NCBI GenBank assembly: GCA_000934455.1
Contig: KN887629.1
Span: forward strand, 17,183 to 81,182
DNA: 64,000 nt
Direction: 5' to 3'
Source: Apostichopus parvimensis
Taxonomy: Eukaryota > Echinodermata > Holothuroidea > Aspidochirotida > Stichopodidae
Shown here: positions 14,501-23,500 of the stretch, one piece after another
How positions within the stretch are numbered: the stretch's first letter is position 1
Layout: each line of letters starts with the position of its first letter
The notes under the pieces: generated by a model
Databases searched by the model: none
What the model was told of the DNA's origin: nothing
The model's input: the letters and a program-made list of their open reading frames with translations, nothing else
Made by a program: the position numbers and the translations under genes

Positions 14501-17500
14501 ACAATGAAAAATGGGCAATAATCCGCGATGAACCACCGGCCCCGATGGGCGCTTAAAGTTCATAACAGTGCAATTACCGTGATTACCTTTATTGCGTAAT
14601 TAACATCAAACCAAGACTAGTAAGAGTTACCAACGCCCTCATCTCTGGAAATAACTGGTTCAACCGAACAGAATATCTGCCATTAGTTTTAACTCTAACT
14701 CAGCTATGAAGTAGAAATTACCTAAATATAGAACTACAGGTTTGGATAATACATTCAACATAAACTTGAATGTTCAAACTAACCAAATATACCCCCAACG
14801 TTAATTATATATGCGTACATATTAGCCCAACACTGAACGTATGGCTATAACGGCATGGGTATAAATCAGTTAATCGAGTTTCACGTGGTTTCGGCTGAGA
14901 TTCAAACGTTTGGTTCATGCACACAAACAACTTAGTTATGAGGATTGCTAAAGCTGCTGACTACTCGCAGGTCAAATAAATCGGTTGAAACGTGAATTAC
15001 TTTATTAACCTTTCGCCTTTGTCAGCCTTACGGTTTGGGAGGAGTTCACAAACATGCGGCCAGATTTAGCCGTTGATAACCATGATCATGATCAAGTGGC
15101 CTTTAGTGTTTACATGTACTGTACTATTGCAGAGTCTGATATCTTACATGTTTTGAGGGTTTCTGTCACTTTGGTTTGTTGGTTTGGTTATCACCCTATT
15201 GCGTCATAACGTCACGACGGCACTACATCCCATACACATAACAATACCCTCAAATTCCCCCAAAATAGAAACACCACAACACTTTCTAAAATGACCATGA
15301 TCGGCCTCATAACATCCTCACATTTTTCACACCAAGCCTCTTTATAACTGGGACCACTATATAAACGTGTCTTATGTTGTCATTATTGTTTTTCTTAAAA
15401 ACATTTGATCGTTCATATCGTTCCTGTTGGAACACCAACGTAGTATGGTGTGTTCTCATATACCTTTCACAATGTTACACAATTGAACGAAATCATCGCT
15501 TCAAGACTCACCCACTTCTCCTTTTGGATTGTACCGTAATATTTATGAACGGATTCCTAAAAAGAAGCGTAGAGAAACTTTTCAACAGTAAAACATTAGA
15601 GTAACATTTCACTATTACTTTCCTTTAAAATATCAATTTGCTAATATTCTTGCTCCGCAACAGTTTTACTTAGATGCAAGATGTTGAATTTGTTGTTACA
15701 GCTGTAGGCAAACGTCTGCTGAGAACCTTATTGGTAGTAACGAAGATAACATGACATGTTACCCGAACCCATAACGTATGAAATATGTTTTTAATCCAAA
15801 GGTATTGATTGAAGAACGTGTCTTGTAAGACAAGAGAGTACATGCTTTTAGAAAATAAAATGGTCTTAAATGATGTATCTATCGATGTAACTCTCTCGTC
15901 GTAATTACAAGATCGACCACTTTAAAAATATATCATGTGTAATGAACATTTGAATATCCCTGCCATACAACCTAATTATCTTTCCACTTACCGTATCTAT
16001 AGTATCTTGCAATATTTCTATGGTTTTTCCAACATCATCCTGAAAGAAATTGAAGAATTCTGAAAATATTTTACATGGTAAAATGAATGTCCACCTGCTT
16101 TACTTGGTTGTTGTAATATACAGCAACATGGTACTATCTCAAAGGTTAATACAAAGAATCAGTTAATTGTCTCACTCAGTTTACTATTACCTCAGCTGAA
16201 CTATTGACAAAAAGTGACATTGAAACGTCTTGAAACGTTATCTAGCTAAATGTACTGGGAAACCTATTCCCTATGTATTAAGCATGGCTCGTATTTTCTA
16301 AAAAAAAACAAACTTTATAGTGGGAAGTAGTTGCAGCCCTAATTAGACGTGATACTGACCGTCCCCATTTCGGCATATAGTAGTAGAAGGTATCGCATCA
16401 CCATCGCATCGTCCTGAAAAAAATGACAACTCTTTTCTTAAAAGGTAGCTCTGATAGCATATTACTTTTACTGGAAGAAAATATGTCTTGCTTTAAGTTT
16501 ATGCTCATCTTAGATTCACTTCTATTCATTTACTAACGTCGAGTAGAGAAAATAGGAGTATGTTCTTATGCAATAAAGAAAGCAATGTTATATGAAAGTA
16601 GCAGACACTTACATCGAGTGCAGAAATCGACGTCAGAAAATACTCCCTGTTATCTACTTTATTCGGCTAAAGATTTGAAGAAAAAATAAAAGTATTTTTA
16701 ATAGTGATTTAAAAGTTTTCAGAGCTGATTATGGTTGGCATTCAATTCAAATATGTTTTAAACGTTTTATGTTTTTGTACTTTATTGCAACTTGATTACA
16801 TATTGGTACCATCTTATTGAGCAAAAGTAAGCCACGACAAAAATGTTAAGTGGCTAGAGAACAACCGATCTGTGTACAAAAGATCGTTTCCCAACTGAAT
16901 TGAAACCAGAAGAGAATATTGGTGTTCACAGGTTTACTCATATTTAATGGGATTAAAATGGTCTATTCTACGTCAAACTTTCCAAAATGGTGTCTTAAAT
17001 TGTTTCACATACATCTTGTTTGGTCAGATATTCAGCAAGGCATTTGAACACGGATTCGATGACATCGTTCTCCAACATGAAAGAGAAGAGATATATTTAA
17101 TTAGAAACGTTGACCGAGTTCGCAGTGTCGATTTGTTAACTAATTTGCATGAGCCTTAGGTTCTTGATGGATTGAATTAGGAAAGCTTATCATACACAGG
17201 AAACGTAATGAGAGATAAGAGATGGTTTCATTCGTGTCCGGTTCACTAGGATTTTCTGTTGACTCTCCCTAAACAAAGAGGAAACAGTGAAAGTATGTCG
17301 TCCAAGTAATTTTCCTCATTAGAACTGAACAGAGGACAGTTATTTTGCATGACAAACATACCTCTCATTGGATTTATTACGACAGCTTCTTAGATATAGT
17401 ATATAGGAATTGATGAAACTTACAGTAGCTGTTGCTTCGTTTTTGCTCAGTTTATTGAGAATTTTTGCGAAATCTCTCTAAATAAACAAGAAAGTATAAC

Positions 17501-20500
17501 AGAAAGTCGTCAATTTATATTGTTCAACATTAGAACTTGTTATGGGACTAATATTAACATCAATCAAAATGACAGTTTCCGACGAATTAACTGTTTCGTA
17601 AGCAAATTGGTAAATAAAATAAAAGACTACCTCGAGCAATCCCGCACGTTTCATAAAAAAAACACCATTTTGTCCTACTAAAAGCATAAGTTGTTATACC
17701 TGACAGTATCAGTTTTTGAAAGTTTAAAGACATATTGTAAAGTAAGCCTATTGTTTTTAAAACGATTAATCTTTCTCGTTACTTTTTGCGGTTCAACATG
17801 CAATGTGAAAAGATAAAGTTTCAAGTATGTTTGGATTTTATATTTTTGAGTTGTTACAATTTGAATACCATAGACTGGACATAACGTTTCCCTAGAAGTG
17901 TACTTTATTCATTTGAACTGTCAAATCAGTTGTAAAAAGGAACGTATTTGATCAGCATTTATGTTTGAAATAAATACTGAAACATCAAAAAGTGTCTGAT
18001 GATGAAAATTTTCCTACTTGATCATAAATGGTTCATTGAACAAAATATCCACGATATTGCCTCAGTTTCAATCAATTGCCATGATCTGTTTTTATATGAA
18101 ATTAAGCGGTAGGTTTGTTTGCTCTGAAAAGTATAAAAAGCTGCCTACAGTTACTTTAGAACTGGTTTAAAGTATTTAAAGTAGGGGAAAATAGTTGATT
18201 ACTCGTATACTACAGCGCAGGAAATAGTCTGTTTAATACTACATTGCAGAGTAACCACAGGCTGTAAACATTTACAATTCGAACGGGAGATAAGTATGGT
18301 TCCCTCTGCCACTGGAAAGTCGATACTTTATTTAGTTCTAAAGTAACCACGATATGACAGATACATAAACAAAATTGAACAAGTTGGCAGGGGGCATATG
18401 TTTTCTTTATTCATGCAAAAGTCTCAAAAGCATAATACTTGTTTTTTTCTTGTACTCTGTGCACTGCCAACAAGAAAGTACTTATTTGAAATAGTTTTGT
18501 TATCATTTTTCTGAAAAAAAGCCGCGAGAAGTGAAACCATTATGTCATCTTCTATAATTAGGGAATCAAAACTAATATTGATTGCCCTGCATACTATTAT
18601 CTGAACATTATGTTTTAACTACTGCTACGTGATGAGGTAAACTTTGATGTAAATTTTATGTTAAATCTCCATGACGTATGATACTAACGTGCAATTTACT
18701 TCAATAACTGCTGTATTTATGAATTAGAACAATGGCTTACCTTGTGATCGTCAAAATTATTCATTGTTTCTAAGGCGTATTCATTCGTGTTCACCTGTTT
18801 ACAAGAGCAAACGAAGATGTTGTTCTGCTTTAGATAATTATAAGACGCATCGATTGTATTTTAAATTTCATATGTATCACTAATACATTGAAACGTAGTA
18901 TGTTGTGTTTAGGTTTACGTGCGGTCTTCCAATTGATACGCACAATCTGCTGTAACTCATAAAGGTATTAGGCAACTGATGATCTCAGAATCTGTCATAG
19001 CTTAAAAGTTGATCGGGGCATGTGTCGGACATTGATAACCTCGTAACAATTTAATTTCCCTTACCGTTTGGACCGCATACATTTCTTGTACAATCTTGAT
19101 ACGACATTTGAAGGAAAGCTGTGGAAATGTGTTATAAACGTGAATGAATTATACTTGTCATAATATTCATTCACTTAAAGAATATCGATCATTTACACGC
19201 GATGGGTAGTAATAACCACATAAGTTCCTAAAATACGACTATTTCTATGTTATGCCTGCTAAACTACGGTAACAGTTATTGCAGAGTAAATGCTTTCTTA
19301 GCTTGATACAAACGAAGAAACGTTAATGAGAGTACCTTTTGCTTCTTTAATGCAAAGTCCAACAATTCCAACACTTTGGCGGATGATAGCTTGGTAAACA
19401 AATGAATGAAATAGGCATGGTTTACACTGTGTGTTTTTCAAAAGTTCTCAATTAAAGGTCTAAAAGGCATAAACTACTTGCAAGTTGTCGAAAACGAGAT
19501 GCAAATAAAATGCTTACCCAATCGCTTCTTTCGCAAGTAGCCAAATTCTTTACTATATACAAAGTTTTCTGAATTAAAAAGAAGAATATAAATGATTTGA
19601 TCATAAGTTTGGAATTTGGATATCATAACAATGTTCAACAAGAATTATCAAGCTTTCCAGTTAAAGTAATTTAACATATTCTTACATGTTAAGTAAAGCA
19701 ATTTTTCAATAATATCAGAATTTAGACTAATCTAACGTAGAACATGAGATTGTATAAGGTAATCATAGCAACCTTGTCGTCCAAATGCGTTTATTCATCA
19801 ATATTGACTAAACTAGTGACTTATACAAATTGACTGAACGTGAATCATGTATGCGTTATGAGTATGAGAAATCCAATTCTTCGTGAAAGTTTTAGATAAC
19901 GCATCCATTCTTTTATTATTCAAATTTAAGAGATAAAACCACAATATTAAGAATCGACTATGTCCATTTTTACCTTGTTACTGGGGGATTCCGTCTCAAG
20001 AAACAACTTCAATAACGGCACAGGATCAACCTGAATGCATGAAAAATCGTTCAAAGTGTTACAGTTGTATTGTTTTATAAATGAACCTGAAACATAACGT
20101 ATGTTTTAATCCATGAAACCGTAGGCCTAAGTGTTGATTGTAAATTCAATTAAATTATGCTATTTAATTCATTGGGGAAAAATACTCTCATAGAATAATT
20201 CCCTCATTAATATGCGTGAAGTCTTTTAAAAAGAAAGCAAACAGAAAACTATTGGAACACTTATCTGGTCTTAGTCAAAGTCATTAAACAGAAAAAACGC
20301 ACATGATTTACAGATAGTATATAACGTACTGTAACATACTTGAGGTAGTTTATGTAAACCATTGTAATGCAATAAAGACCAGCCTTGAGGGACACTCACT
20401 ACATCCTGTTATTGTAATTGAACTTCCTGAGTGTAACCAATACTATTTACCTCTGGTCATTCCTCCCCATCTATCTGTTGATATGTTTATATTTAGGCAC

Positions 20501-23500
20501 CTTTTATGTAATTGTTATATACTATTGAGATCACTCTGAATACAAAAGTCAATGCAACATCTCCTTTGTTAAACATCTCTTGTATCATGGTAATTGCACG
20601 CACCTTTTGCTTAGAATGGAAATCTGTTAATAGAGTCTGAAGATCTTTATCGTCTGTCTGTAATAGAAGAGGACAACATAATAGATGAAAACGATAATAT
20701 GACCAAAGAATGTGACATATTTATACAAACAACACCTAACGGATTGGCCAGGTATTTGCAAAAGCATACGTTCATGTGCCTTACCAAGATCTTTTTTTTA
20801 AGGGGGGGGGGGGGCGGGGGAGGGTGTAATGAGTGAATATGATGTACAATATACCATTTTGAACATCATTCCTCTATGTGGAAAAAAACTGCCTTCAAAG
20901 AAAGAAACGATCTGTAGTTAACAAGTAAATGTTATCACTACAGTCGCAATAAAGCAACATTTCGAAAAAAAATGAGATACAGGAGAAAGAAGTCTTGTTG
21001 TTGGCATTACATCAGCATATTTGAAGTACGATTACAATACCACCGAAATTATATCAACGTTTCAGAACTTTTTTGTTCCATGGTCGCTACTTTCATACAA
21101 AACTAATATTAAAAAGAAATTACTCCAAATTACTTTAAAATACTTATGCTGGACAATTTTGTTTCACTAAATGTTGAATGACTTGAAGTGTATTTTATAC
21201 TTGCCTCGCTGTCTTCATGATTACGTAAGTAAGTGCGCATTAAATCCTGAAATTTTTTCTGTGGATAAAGTAAAATAATACAGTAATGAACAGGCAGATG
21301 TTTACAATGATAATATACTCCTATATCAAAGGAAAGTTTGTGGATAATTAATTAGATATACAGGAAGAGTAAGAGTTTAGCGTTAGGGTATTAACATGGC
21401 AAATATCAGAGTTATCTTTGAAATTTTACATTATAGGATGGTTTATTACATACATATAGTAGTTAGTCATAGTAATATAATAACAAGTAGTAAAAGAATG
21501 TAACACGTTCTCACGTCGGTCTTTTTGGGAGCTTGCTTTTCCGTTCCCTGCAACAGAATAAAAATTTGTGTAAATGTTATATTTCTTTGGTTGGGTAATG
21601 GGTAATGTTGTTAAATGTGAATGACATTACAAATGTGGGCTCTGCGAATATGCTAACACTTACCTGGTGCTTTTCGTTGATATGTTGTGCCTTAACGAAA
21701 AATAAAGACAAGTTATTGTGACTTTTTGCTGACTAGAATTTTTTTATTTTGCATTTAATTGAAAGTAATAAACCTGGGTGACATGTAAATCTACCACGAT
21801 GATTAGCAACTACCAAGCAGCATTTACTTTGCAGTGAAGGTTATCTTCATTTAACATGATCGATTTAGGAAGTTCAAAGCTTCGAACTGTTGTTAATAAA
21901 ACAAATAAAATACGTCTTAATGTTGCTCTAGTTATTTGTGTAAAAGGAGTAAGTAATCCCAATATTATTTGTTATTGAGTAAAGGAGATATGTATAAATA
22001 TTGAGTACAAATGACTTTATAATCTTATTTTATCATCGGTGCTTATAATGCCGGATGAAATTTCATAAGGGTTCAAACACTAATCATGTTAGACACATAC
22101 ACTGCATACAAACCTCGTCCTTGTCCTTTTTATTTAATGGTTCGAGTTCTTCTGGAGTCTCCATTTGCTTATTTTTATTTTTAGTTTCGCTACCTGCTGA
22201 AGATAGAGGAGAAAATAGAGAGACCTTACAAAGCAATAAAAGTAAACATACATATATTATAACGAAATGTACATTAGATTTTCATTGAATTGCATATAGC
22301 TGTTACTTCTTCGGTTCATTTTAAGAACTTACCTTTCCTTTTGTAAATGATCACTCCTACGACTACACCAATAACTATCAAAACGATGATGACGATAATC
22401 ACTACAACAACCACACTTCCGCTCCCATTGGTTGAACATGTGTCGACTTCTGCTGGAAGAAAAAATACAAAATCAACACAAAAATTACGAAGAAGATTTT
22501 TACAGTAAGAATGTATCATGATAATTCCAATAGTTAACGGTAAACTGTATTCAATACTTTATTGTACAAGAAAGAACCGCCAATACGGTAAGAAAAAGAT
22601 AAAGTACATTAGGAGAGTTAACGCTGTCGATGGTACGATGCAACATTTCGTTTATCTGCTTTTTAGATTTTCTTAGGGGAATACGTTCATTGTAGTACTA
22701 TTACCTGCTTTCAGTTGTAAAGTTGATTCTTGGATTAGTCGCATATATTCATCAGGTTCCGGCACACACTTCAGCTTCACACTTTCTGTGCATTCTGGTA
22801 CTTCATATTCAAACGTTATAGTGGTAGTACTTGTACCTGTCGAATCATCTTGTAAGAAGATCTCGTCCTTGAAGTTTAATATAAGTAAATCCTTTGACTC
22901 ATCGTCTACTTCCATCGATAACTTTACAGGTGGTCTCATCCCGGACACTGAGCAATTCACACTGCCTGAAGTAAATAAAGGCTGGGAACATCCTTTCCCA
23001 TCGACGCATCCTCCAAAGACGGTAGAAGACGTCCCTAGAGAAACTGAAGATATTGAGGATTAAACACTAAGGTATTGTACCAAACCTTTTATTATTTTTT
23101 ATTTATGCAGGGTAGTTAATTTAGGACCCTCAGCAACCACACAACGTGGGGAAAGCCGAATCGCACTTGAATTCCACACAGTGTAAATTGGTCCCCAGGA
23201 AAACAAACGATACAAGAAAACCTGTTATTAACTTTCCAAATATATAAAGTATTAGTTTAAAATGACACACAGTTGCATTCAAACTTTCTAAATTAACAGT
23301 GTTCATTTCATTTTTTTTAGAAACATGGCTTATAAACATGAGGTCAGTGGTTCTAATCCCGTTCAAACCAACAACTTTAAATGTGATTTACTTATGATAA
23401 TACATGATCAGCAATGGAGATTGATTTTCGGATCACCGTTGAAGATACTTACTTATGACGGTGATATCAGTCACACGTTTCGTTGCCATAACGCCGTTAC

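Noticed and set aside
17642-17690. Exon-like stretch on the minus strand (reads GVFFMKRAGLLE, donor gtagtc)
   Set aside because: No AG gives a length divisible by three with an open phase 0 frame; probably a decayed unit or chance.
23335-23375. B-box-like ggttctaatccc considered as a tRNA gene or SINE head
   Set aside because: No A-box at the right distance and no foldable tRNA shape.
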